Part shown: one piece after another, positions 33,904-39,773 of the stretch
Numbering within the stretch: the first letter of the stretch is position 1
Layout of the letters: each line of letters begins with the position of its first letter
From: an uncultured Prevotellaceae bacterium
Lineage (GTDB): Bacteria; Bacteroidota; Bacteroidia; Bacteroidales; Bacteroidaceae
NCBI GenBank assembly: GCA_902762565.1
Contig: CACWOS010000029.1
Span: forward strand, 1 to 39,773
DNA length: 39,773 nucleotides
Reading direction: 5' to 3'
Position numbers and translations under genes: made by a program
Notes under the pieces: model-generated
Databases searched by the model: none
What the model was told of the DNA's origin: nothing
What the model saw: the letters and a program-made list of their open reading frames with translations, nothing else

Positions 33904-34604
33904 TGAATCGATTAGTTCTAAAACGTAAATTGGATGAAATGGGAGTCAATGAAAATGATTACTCATTGTACGGCAGTTTAGACTGGAATAAAATCATATT
34001 GTATGAGAATTATTCTAATTGGGAGGTTTTTTATCTGAGTGAAAGAGGTACACGAGATAACTTTCATGTGTTTCATTCGGAAGAAGAAGCATGCCAATAT
34101 ATTCTCAATGAGTTCCAAAAATCACTAAAGATTCACTCAAAAGCTTCAGAACTTCTGAAATCCAAAAGGGCTGCAATGGATTTGTTGATGGAGAACGGTT
34201 GTGTAGAAATACTATCGAATATAACAGATAAGGTTTTATTCTCAGAAGCATGTAGTTGGTCCTTTTTAGAATTTATAGGCTATTGTGTTGAAATTCAAAA
34301 AGTGGAGAATAAAAATGAATTGTTTTCACAATTAGCAGATAAGCTATGTTTTCGTAATTTCGAATATAGTTGGGATGATTTGATGGTACATTTTCAGGAT
34401 TTCAATTGGATTGAAAATACAGATATCTATATTATTCATCATGATTTAAGTTGTTTGTCATCTCAAGATATAAACAACTATTATGAGGTAATATATGATA
34501 CCATACACTTTTGGGATGAAAAGAAAAATCATAAAGTCTATTTTATTTTTTCAAAGAATGAAAAAGATAGGTTTTACCTGTTGAAGGGAATCGGTTCTGA
34601 ATGA
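33903..34604 (+). CDS. Probable immunity protein, barstar-like C-terminal domain
   Basis: 233 aa, cytoplasmic (no signal peptide or membrane helix), acidic. Residues about 1-73 form a small alpha/beta unit (LDEMGVNENDYSLYGSL, NWEVFYLSERGTRDNFHVF, EEACQYILNEF) of a kind I associate with immunity proteins of polymorphic toxins. Residues about 126-225 follow the barstar pattern: NKNELFSQLADKLCF, then EYSWDDLMVHFQDFNWI with Trp157-Asp-Asp-Leu160 matching the family's N-W-D-x-L, a strand IYIIHHDL, a long helix, and a final strand KVYFIFS. The start ATG overlaps the TAA of the TNT-like fragment (TAATG), implying translational coupling in the intact ancestor. A+T content is much higher than in the pectin genes, suggesting transfer. 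It could neutralise the adjacent toxin or another RNase-type toxin. Confidence 0.65.
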   Translation: MNRLVLKRKLDEMGVNENDYSLYGSLDWNKIILYENYSNWEVFYLSERGTRDNFHVFHSEEEACQYILNEFQKSLKIHSKASELLKSKRAAMDLLMENGCVEILSNITDKVLFSEACSWSFLEFIGYCVEIQKVENKNELFSQLADKLCFRNFEYSWDDLMVHFQDFNWIENTDIYIIHHDLSCLSSQDINNYYEVIYDTIHFWDEKKNHKVYFIFSKNEKDRFYLLKGIGSE

Positions 34605-34671
34605 TCCTTTACCACATTTCAGACCAGGGAACTCTCACACCTAAAGGAATGAGTGTGGCTTCGCAATCTGA
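34605..34671. other. Intergenic stretch after the barstar-like gene
   Basis: 67 nt up to the duplicated segment. It contains a weak inverted pair (CACAC/GTGTG, about 34636-34656) but no gene and no clear terminator. Confidence 0.4.
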
Positions 34672-34861
34672 TGATCATTTTTTGAGTAGATGATTTTGAT
34701 GTTTAAGAAAATGTTACTACATTTGCACTGTCAAACTAGAAAGGTAAAGAAGATTTGTTTTGTCTGGGCTGCAGCCGTATTAACTGGTTGCTCATCGACG
34801 CCCAGGGTGACAGCCGACGTGACTGAACAATAGGGGCAAGGCCCATCGGCAAGGTGAGTGT
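34672..34861 (+). pseudogene. Truncated duplicate of the lipoprotein gene 5' region
   Basis: A 190-nt segment matching 37812-37994. About 100 nt (34731-34829) are identical, covering the leader and a lipoprotein signal sequence (KKICFVWAAAVLTGCSSTPR) followed by VTADVTE. A 7-nt insertion (ATAGGGG) after ACTGAACA gives an immediate in-frame TAG. As in the other copy there is no ATG, GTG or TTG in frame after the predicted transcription start: the expected start position reads GTA. The copy ends against a REP-like palindrome (34867-34893). It cannot make protein but keeps its promoter. Confidence 0.75.
34695..34725 (+). promoter_or_regulatory. Promoter of the truncated lipoprotein copy
   Basis: TTTG (34695-34698) and TACATTTG (34718-34725) are 19 nt apart, a better match than the homologous promoter at 37835. 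It would transcribe into the lipoprotein relic and perhaps the membrane-protein gene at 34936. Confidence 0.65.
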
Positions 34862-34866
34862 GACGA

Positions 34867-34893
34867 GTAACTGGGGGACAGGCACGCTGTTAC
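34867..34893. repeat. REP-like palindrome, copy 3 (inverted)
   Basis: GTAAC and GTTAC flank TGGGGGACAGGCACGCT, the reverse complement of the CGTGCCTGTCCCC core seen at 35446. It sits immediately after the truncated lipoprotein copy. Confidence 0.6.
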
Positions 34894-34935
34894 ATTAAAA
34901 TAGTAATTTTACAAATAATCAAAATATTTATATTT

Positions 34936-35355
34936 ATGTATATGGTAGATCTTATCACCTGTTATTGCTATATGATGCTACGCAAGTTTCGCTATGCAGA
35001 ATGGAACGCAAAGAACACAGCGATTATTAATAGTAGTGTGGTTCTATTTTTTATTTTTACTGCTTTATTAGATATTCTTTTATTGTTTGTCTCTCCAGAC
35101 AAATTACAAATCCTTTATGGTTATCCTAATACGAGATATGTATTAACAATACTTATTTTTATGATTATATTAGATAGCCGATACTACTTGTTTAGAAAAG
35201 ATGCTATATATTTGATGCAAGAAAAAATAAATCGAAGCGGACAGAATAATGGATGGCTACTTTTTATTATTACTTCAAGCATATTAATAGGTTCCATTAT
35301 AATTGGATTCTTAGTTGCACAATATGTGAAATCTAAGGGAATAACATTTGGATAG
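34936..35355 (+). CDS. Small three-helix membrane protein (unknown; possible orphan immunity)
   Basis: 139 aa, no recognised family. Three predicted membrane segments: about residues 31-52 (SSVVLFFIFTALLDILLLFV), 67-86 (RYVLTILIFMIILDSRYYLF) and 104-130 (GWLLFIITSSILIGSIIIGF). The short N-terminal part and the loop before helix 3 are charged (RKDAIYLMQEKINR). The region is strongly A+T-rich. The gene stands alone between REP-like palindromes, downstream of a relic promoter and beside a barstar-like gene. Small membrane proteins in such islands are often immunity proteins for pore-forming or periplasm-acting toxins, but nothing in this sequence proves that. The start ATG at 34936 could be replaced by the ATG at 34942. 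Confidence 0.65.
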   Translation: MYMVDLITCYCYMMLRKFRYAEWNAKNTAIINSSVVLFFIFTALLDILLLFVSPDKLQILYGYPNTRYVLTILIFMIILDSRYYLFRKDAIYLMQEKINRSGQNNGWLLFIITSSILIGSIIIGFLVAQYVKSKGITFG

Positions 35356-35357
35356 TC

Positions 35358-35403
35358 CACAAGAATCACGGGGTCGAGAATCACGGTTCTTGTGATCATT
35401 TTT
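35358..35403 (+). terminator. Hairpin with T-tract after the membrane-protein gene
   Basis: CACAAGAA (35358-35365) and TTCTTGTG (35387-35394) enclose two direct copies of GAATCACGG; TCATTTTTA follows. It is a plausible terminator. Confidence 0.6.
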
Positions 35404-35445
35404 ATCACAATAAAAAGCAATATGGTTAAATTACAATGATTACCT

Positions 35446-35465
35446 CACAGCGTGCCTGTCCCCTC
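35446..35465. repeat. REP-like element, copy 4
   Basis: Core ACAGCGTGCCTGTCCCCT, same family as 33398, 33708 and 34867. The flanking inverted arms are degenerate. It lies just upstream of a promoter box (35475). Confidence 0.5.
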
Positions 35466-35474
35466 TATGTTACC

Positions 35475-35482
35475 TATCTTTG
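35475..35482 (+). promoter_or_regulatory. Promoter -7 box for the 187-aa membrane protein
   Basis: TATCTTTG followed by C lies 62 nt upstream of the ATG at 35545. No TTTG is present at the -33 position, which falls in the REP-like element. Confidence 0.5.
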
Positions 35483-35544
35483 CATCATAATAACATCATT
35501 ATATTCAGTTCTTAACTTGCAACATAAAAGTAAAATTATTAAAT

Positions 35545-36108
35545 ATGAAATACTTTTGTATGAGAATTTTTTTTATGATGTTCCGTATACAATACATTTT
35601 AGAATATATAATGTATTATAGTACAAAACCAATATTAGAAGGAATTGGAAATCTGATGCACAGGATTCCTATGGTCCAAAGAAGATTGGAAAAACAAGGT
35701 AGGACTCATGAGCAGGTAATGAAAGAATTAAATAAAAGTAGTTATGCCTACACTTTTGATATTAGGACAGGATGGGTTACTGTATATCCTTCTGTAGGAA
35801 TGGGAGTCTTTTTTGCTGGAATTATTGTTGATGTTGTCATGCTGCCACAACTATTTATCTCTACGCCCTATTATGTACGTGCCATGAATGATATGCCTGT
35901 TCTTTGCATTTCGTTCTTATTTGCAGCAGGCTTTTTCTTATCGCACATACTTGTCATTCACGATGATATATATATTCCATATTTCAAAAAGTTCATGAAG
36001 GAACCCAAACGTAAGGAATGGTCTTGGCATCTAATCTCAGTTGTTTCAATAGTGTTGACAATACTAATATTTATGTATCTTACCGATTATTGTTTCCATA
36101 TGGAATAA
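35545..36108 (+). CDS. Membrane protein of unknown function (possible orphan immunity)
   Basis: 187 aa from the first ATG; starts at 35578 or 35611 are possible, and the latter (MYYSTKPILEGIGNLM) is attractive because the preceding residues are an unusual hydrophobic/aromatic run. A soluble N-terminal part with RRLEKQGRTHEQVMKEL and YTFDIRTGWVTVYP precedes three membrane helices (about 82-104, 117-137 and 160-180) separated by charged loops (HDDIYIPYFKKFMKEPKRKE). No family is recognised. It shares the A+T-rich composition, isolation and REP-like flanks of the 139-aa membrane protein. It may be an immunity or accessory membrane protein left from a toxin locus. Confidence 0.65.
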   Translation: MKYFCMRIFFMMFRIQYILEYIMYYSTKPILEGIGNLMHRIPMVQRRLEKQGRTHEQVMKELNKSSYAYTFDIRTGWVTVYPSVGMGVFFAGIIVDVVMLPQLFISTPYYVRAMNDMPVLCISFLFAAGFFLSHILVIHDDIYIPYFKKFMKEPKRKEWSWHLISVVSIVLTILIFMYLTDYCFHME

Positions 36109-36174
36109 AGCTTCCAAGAAAAATAAAGAATCAAGATCATGGGGAATTATATTAATCATTTTCAGTATATAAAA

Positions 36175-36206
36175 TTTGTAAGTTTGAAAAAATGTTTGTA
36201 CTTTTG
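36175..36206 (+). promoter_or_regulatory. Bacteroidetes-type promoter for the tandem barrel genes
   Basis: TTTG (36175-36178) and TACTTTTG (36199-36206) are 20 nt apart. The predicted start is near 36213, ahead of ATGs at 36227 and 36242. Confidence 0.8.
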
Positions 36207-36241
36207 CAGAGAATATTAATACAAAAATGACAAAGTATAGT

Positions 36242-36958
36242 ATGAAAAGACTTTTGTTGATGACTATGCTATGCTGTGGGCTGACAGCGGCAGCACAGAA
36301 CGAGAAGGGTACATTCTCGATAAAGCCTCTGGTGGGTGTCAATATGACGACACTGCCAGGAGGCCTTTCTGATGATTACTATCATAACAAGTTTGGGCTG
36401 ACAGCTGGCGTAGAGGCAGAGTATGGCGTTAACAGCTGGTTGGGGCTGTCGTTAGGAGCCATCTATTCGGAGCAAGGGGCGAAAATCGACGGCGAATTGG
36501 TTGCCTACGCATACGATGACCAGTATGCTTATTGGGAGAGTACGAAAAGCGATGGTAAGGTGAAGTGTAATTACGTGAACCTTCCGCTGATGGCTAGCTT
36601 CTACGTGCCGGCTATCAAGGGACTGGCACTGAAGGCTGGCGTGCAGATGGGTATTCTGGTCAGCAGCCGTACTCAGGCCGACGTTGATGCTGTGGTTGAT
36701 GTCTATGAAAAGCGTGATGGCATGTCCTTCAGGCTCGATGGATATCCGATGCCTGTCCAGGCAACCGTTGACAGTAAATGTGACTGTATGTCGTTGGACT
36801 TTGGTATTCCGATAGGCTTCTCTTATGAGTCTCGTCATATCGTGCTGGATGCCCGCTATTATTTCGGCCTGACAAAAATTGACGACTCGCCAATAAACCG
36901 TGAGGATGTCCGCAACCGTTGTCTGAGTATTACGCTGGGCTATCGGCTGCATTTGTAA
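36242..36958 (+). CDS. Outer-membrane beta-barrel protein (PorT-like), first of a pair
   Basis: 238 aa, with a signal peptide MKRLLLMTMLCCGLTAAAQ. The mature part begins NEKGTFSIKPLVGVNMTTL and shows alternating amphipathic strands: FGLTAGVEAEYGVNSWLGLS, YVNLPLMASFYVPAIKGLAL, MSLDFGIPIGFSY, HIVLDARYYFGL and a final strand ending in Leu (LSITLGYRLHL), as in small eight-stranded barrels. Its specific role is unknown. An in-frame ATG at 36227 adds five residues; 36242 gives the cleaner signal peptide. A close paralogue follows 25 nt downstream and a broken third barrel gene after that, all on the plus strand. This looks like local gene amplification. Confidence 0.82.
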   Translation: MKRLLLMTMLCCGLTAAAQNEKGTFSIKPLVGVNMTTLPGGLSDDYYHNKFGLTAGVEAEYGVNSWLGLSLGAIYSEQGAKIDGELVAYAYDDQYAYWESTKSDGKVKCNYVNLPLMASFYVPAIKGLALKAGVQMGILVSSRTQADVDAVVDVYEKRDGMSFRLDGYPMPVQATVDSKCDCMSLDFGIPIGFSYESRHIVLDARYYFGLTKIDDSPINREDVRNRCLSITLGYRLHL

Positions 36959-36983
36959 GTATCATGTAAGGTGTAAGTAGTAT

Positions 36984-37703
36984 ATGATGAAAGAAATAGC
37001 ATTATCAGCCATCCTGTTTTGTCTGTCGATGAGCATGATGGCACAGAACGAGAAGGGTACATTCTCGATAAGGCCCATGGCAGGCTTGAATATAGCCACT
37101 TTAAACGAGAGCAACGGGAATTTCTGCCATACCAAGACTGGCGTGACGGCAGGCCTGGAGTTTGAGTATGGTGTCAGCCGCCAGGTGGGTTTGTCGATTG
37201 GCATGATGTTCTCGCAACAAGGTGCTGAGATTGATGGCAGCACTGAAGAGCATACATTCAATCAGGGGATAGATCATCTTGTCTACAGTGAAACTCAGGG
37301 CAAGTTGCGGTCTAACTATATCAATATACCTCTGCTCGTAAACTATTATATTGCCCCTCTGAAGGGATTGGCAGTGAAAGCTGGTGTACAATTAGGTATC
37401 AGGGCCGATGACCGTCTGAAATGTGAAACACAAACAGAGGAAGCTAATCAATATCAAGACAACGTCCCTGTCTACACTAACACGTTAATGCCTTATGAAT
37501 ATTACACATATAACACTATGGCTACGGATGTCTGCAAGTCAATAGACTTTGGCTTTCCCATCGGTCTTTCGTATGAGTTGAAAGGCGTGATGCTGGATGC
37601 CCGCTACTACTTCGGTCTTGCCGATGCCTTGAGTGCGTCGGATGCCAAAGAGATGCATAACCGTTACCTGAGCATTACGCTGTCTTACAGATTCCACTTA
37701 TAA
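36984..37703 (+). CDS. Outer-membrane beta-barrel protein, second of a pair
   Basis: 239 aa paralogue of the preceding gene. Signal peptide MMKEIALSAILFCLSMSMMA, then QNEKGTFSIRPMAGLNIATL. Shared blocks include GVTAGLEFEYGVSRQVGLSI, FSQQGAEIDG, YINIPLLVNYYIAPLKGLAV, VKAGVQLGI, VMLDARYYFGLAD and the terminal YLSITLSYRFHL. It differs mainly in the extracellular-type loop around residues 140-180. The pair is likely co-transcribed from the promoter at 36175. The strong identity of the strands with divergent loops suggests duplication followed by selection on exposed loops. Confidence 0.82.
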   Translation: MMKEIALSAILFCLSMSMMAQNEKGTFSIRPMAGLNIATLNESNGNFCHTKTGVTAGLEFEYGVSRQVGLSIGMMFSQQGAEIDGSTEEHTFNQGIDHLVYSETQGKLRSNYINIPLLVNYYIAPLKGLAVKAGVQLGIRADDRLKCETQTEEANQYQDNVPVYTNTLMPYEYYTYNTMATDVCKSIDFGFPIGLSYELKGVMLDARYYFGLADALSASDAKEMHNRYLSITLSYRFHL

Positions 37704-37736
37704 GATAAAGAGAGGCAACGCCATCGTGACGTGTAG

Positions 37737-37744
37737 TACCTTTG
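37737..37744 (+). promoter_or_regulatory. Orphan promoter -7 box
   Basis: TACCTTTG followed by C and a GGAGG/CCTCC hairpin (about 37753-37770), with a T-run at 37818-37823. There is no reading frame between, so it may drive a short RNA or be a remnant. No clear -33 box. Confidence 0.35.
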
Positions 37745-37834
37745 CAGAATCGGAGGGACTGATTCCTCCATGATTCACTCTGGATATTAACCTGGTGGCC
37801 GGGGGACTCTGTGATCATTTTTTGAGTATATTAT

Positions 37835-37865
37835 TTTGAAATTTAAGAAAATGTTACTGTATTTG
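37835..37865 (+). promoter_or_regulatory. Promoter of the broken lipoprotein/barrel gene
   Basis: TTTG (37835-37838) and TGTATTTG (37858-37865, one mismatch to TAnnTTTG) are 19 nt apart. It is homologous to 34695-34725. The predicted transcript start (about 37872) lies after the upstream in-frame TTG and ATG (37836, 37851). Confidence 0.55.
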
Positions 37866-37883
37866 CACTTTCAAACTAGAAAG

Positions 37884-38802
37884 GTAAAGAAGATTTGTTT
37901 TGTCTGGGCTGCAGCCGTATTAACTGGTTGCTCATCGACGCCCAGGGTGACAGCCGACGTGACTGAACACAAGGCCCATCGGCAAGGTGAGTGTAACGGA
38001 TGGAGGTATGACACCAACTTACAAATGCCTTTATGGGAACATGCTGACACTGGCCGTAAAAAAGACTGCTGAGAGCGGAGGTAATGCCTTGAAAATCGAC
38101 CAACACAAGACACCGAACTTCAGTTCCAGTTGCCATCGCATTTACGGCACTATGTATGTGATGCCTGACAGCTTGTTGAGTGGTGATACACGGTCTGTCA
38201 TATTAGAGATGGAGGAAGAGAATGACAAAGAGTTGCTGGCAATGATTCACGAACAAATTGCCAGGAGAGAGAAGATGCTTGACAATCCAAAAGACATTGT
38301 CAAGATAAATATTGGCCCTTCATGGATTACGTCAGAGATAACGACTCCCCAAAACGTCTATAAATCAGAGACAGGTTTTGGGGTGGGTGTCGACTATCAG
38401 CATTTTTGGCAATCGGGTTTTGGCATCGGCATCAACTACCTGTACCATTCGACAACCTTCAATGACACAGAGAGCATTAGGATGCATTATGTTGGTCCAA
38501 GTGTTGTCTATGGTATCAAGTTGGGGGACAGTTGGCGTCTGGACGTAGCTCTTGGTATAGGCTATTCTGTCTATAAGGAGGTGTATTCCGGCTATATGTT
38601 TGGAGATAGTTCTGAATCGAATATCGGGGTCTTGGGGCAGTTAGGGGTCGAACACATGTTTTCAGACCGAATAGGTATCGGTCTCCAACTCAATACGTTT
38701 ACCATGCGTATGAAGAGACCAGACAATATGGATACCAGCAAATATGATTTCTATGGCATCAGGCGACTCGATGCTCAAATTGGTTTAAGGTTCTATTTAT
38801 AG
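37884..38802 (+). pseudogene. Frameshifted lipoprotein / outer-membrane barrel gene
   Basis: Frame 1 begins with a lipoprotein signal (KKICFVWAAAVLTGC, cysteine at the lipobox), then SSTPRVTADVTEHKA. The +1 frame carries the continuation: IGKVSVTDGGM, YGNMLTLAVKKTAESGGNAL, FSSSCHRIYGTMYVMPDSLL, a charged helix (about 38200-38290), and a barrel domain (IKINIGPSWITS-like start, GFGVGVDYQHFWQSGFGIGI, terminal LDAQIGLRFYL). The shift falls near 37965-37975, the same point where the duplicate at 34830 has an insertion; several residues usual between the two parts also appear to be missing. No normal start codon follows the predicted transcript start. The barrel half alone could be translated from a GTG at 37987 or ATG at 38008, but would lack any export signal. 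Confidence 0.65.
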
Positions 38803-38828
38803 TGATGCTTGTAAAGATTATACTTTCT

Positions 38829-39525
38829 ATGGAACTATCAATATTACAACATGCTAAGGACAAGGCGCCGCGACAGGTGACGCTGGACGAAATGGTACGA
38901 CAAATACGGGGTGACCAGTGGCCTACGGGCTATGAGCCATTGGTTGTTATCGGGGCTGTGGTAGCGGGTGGACTACAAAAGAAGAACGTCCGATGGTTGA
39001 CAGAGCGCATCACGACAGAAACGGAGTTACCGCCTATGCAACCGCTGTTCCGGATGTTCGACGTGCCGTGTTTCTATCGCGGTGAACTGGTAGCTGACTG
39101 TGGTAAGGCAAAGAGTGGAAAAACCTACTTTTTGTCAATTCTAATGACAGCAAGTCTAACACAGAAAGCATTGGCATTGGAGAGGATTGCGAACACGAAT
39201 CTCACTAATCTCACGAATAATGCAGTGGATGAAAATTCGTGTAATCCGTGCAATTCGTGTTCAAATAAAGAAAACAAGAATAAGGTGTTTATTATATAAC
39301 GAACACGAATCTCACTAATGACACGAATAACCATCTGCAGAACCTGCGAAAGACATAAATTCAACTCTTTTCGCCTTTAATCTGCGCGGCCTTGGATTCG
39401 AGAAACGCGACAAGATGGTCGATGTAGCCATTCGGTCCATCAAACCAGACCTCTGCATCATTGATGCCAAGGCCTATTATGCCTATTTTGCCCAAGCGGA
39501 GCAGCAGGACTGCCCTTTTAATTAA
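38829..39525 (+). pseudogene. Decayed P-loop (AAA/RepA-like) ATPase gene
   Basis: The frame from ATG 38829 encodes MELSILQHAKDKAPRQVTL, GYEPLVVIGAVVAGGLQKKN, then MFDVPCFYRGELVADCGKAK and SGKTYFLSILM: a Walker A motif (GKAKSGKT, around residue 95) as in RepA-like helicase/ATPases of mobile elements. After ALALERIA the frame enters a 9-nt-period repeat, translated as NTNLTNLTNN, and stops at 39297-39299. Other frames then carry the continuation: HLQNLRKT near 39329-39355, and LFAFNLRGLGFEKRDKMVDV with IRSIKPDLCIIDA (the Walker B-like strand) near 39362-39475, before new stops. The gene is therefore split by repeats and at least two frameshifts. It follows the barrel pseudogene directly. Confidence 0.7.
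39191..39328. repeat. 9-nt-period CACGAAT repeats with inverted arms
   Basis: A 28-nt unit starting GAACACGAAT occurs at 39191-39218 and, nearly repeated, at 39301-39328; its inverse complement is at 39235-39262. Each has an internal 9-nt period (CACGAATCT-like). The first and second form a long imperfect hairpin. Confidence 0.75.
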
Positions 39526-39773
39526 ATTAATTAAATAATTATTAGCCCCTATAGGGGCTTAAATAAATTAATATTTAATAACGCGCGAGATTCAAAATGA
39601 AGTGGGACGAAGAGCAGAAAATGAAAAGAAAATAATCACGACTATCGGACAAAGTCGGACATCGCCCTTCCCAGATGTAGTACCTTTGTACCCGTTAAGG
39701 CAAGTGAGCCAAAGGTACGGCACTTTCGACCCGTGCTAACGTCATCTTTGAGGTGTTCCGACGTCATCTACGA
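39526..39773. other. Non-coding end region with palindromes
   Basis: No real gene is seen. An AT-rich tract leads to a perfect 16-bp palindrome, AGCCCCTATAGGGGCT (39544-39559). A 12-codon frame from ATG 39597 (MKWDEEQKMKRK) is probably a relic. A 9-bp inverted repeat, GTACCTTTG (39680-39688) and CAAAGGTAC (39710-39718), creates two facing TACCTTTG promoter boxes. Confidence 0.45.

Noticed and set aside
39544-39559. Perfect palindrome as an intrinsic terminator
   Set aside because: No T-tract follows the stem, only AT-mixed sequence; kept as a palindrome only.

Overview
The window looks like a chromosomal segment of a Prevotella-type Bacteroidales bacterium. Evidence: almost every transcription unit has the Bacteroidetes promoter form (TTTG or TTG, about 19-20 nt, then TAnnTTTG) instead of a sigma-70 promoter; Shine-Dalgarno sequences are weak; the secreted enzymes belong to families typical of gut and rumen Bacteroidales; and many end in a short basic C-terminal tail like a type IX secretion sorting signal. 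No rRNA, tRNA or CRISPR array was recognised.

Region 1 (about 0.3-33.4 kb) is a pectin / rhamnogalacturonan-I (RG-I) degradation cluster. On the minus strand one operon, read leftward from a promoter at 7019-7050, encodes a PL11 rhamnogalacturonan lyase, a small unknown secreted protein, a tandem two-domain CE12-type rhamnogalacturonan acetylesterase and a second PL11 lyase. Upstream of it, also on the minus strand, is a large macroglobulin-like (MG2) envelope protein. Diverging from that, a plus-strand operon (promoter about 9928) encodes a multidomain PL1-type pectate lyase, a GH2 glycosidase, a GH115 alpha-glucuronidase and a CE6-like acetylesterase. Three single-gene units and one more lyase follow, mostly with their own promoter and terminator: a 1538-residue divergent PL11 protein with a long beta-strand-repeat stalk, two very large secreted proteins of unknown function (1008 and 907 aa), and a fourth PL11 lyase. 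Together the set could deacetylate and cut the RG-I backbone and homogalacturonan and trim galactose- and glucuronate-containing side chains outside the cell. No SusC/SusD pair or sensor-regulator lies in the window.

Region 2 (about 33.4-36.1 kb) is an AT-rich accessory island unlike its neighbours. It holds the C-terminal tip of a TNT-like (NAD glycohydrolase) polymorphic toxin, overlapping by one base a 233-aa protein whose C-terminal half looks like barstar; two small three-helix membrane proteins that could be orphan immunity proteins; four REP-like palindromes with the core CGTGCC; and a truncated duplicate of a lipoprotein gene found 3.1 kb further on.

Region 3 (36.2-38.8 kb) has two tandem outer-membrane beta-barrel genes and a broken lipoprotein/beta-barrel gene. 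Region 4 (38.8-39.8 kb) is a decayed P-loop ATPase gene interrupted by 9-nt-period repeats, followed by non-coding sequence with palindromes. A separate 7-nt-period repeat family is scattered through the left 9 kb, several times inside reading frames.
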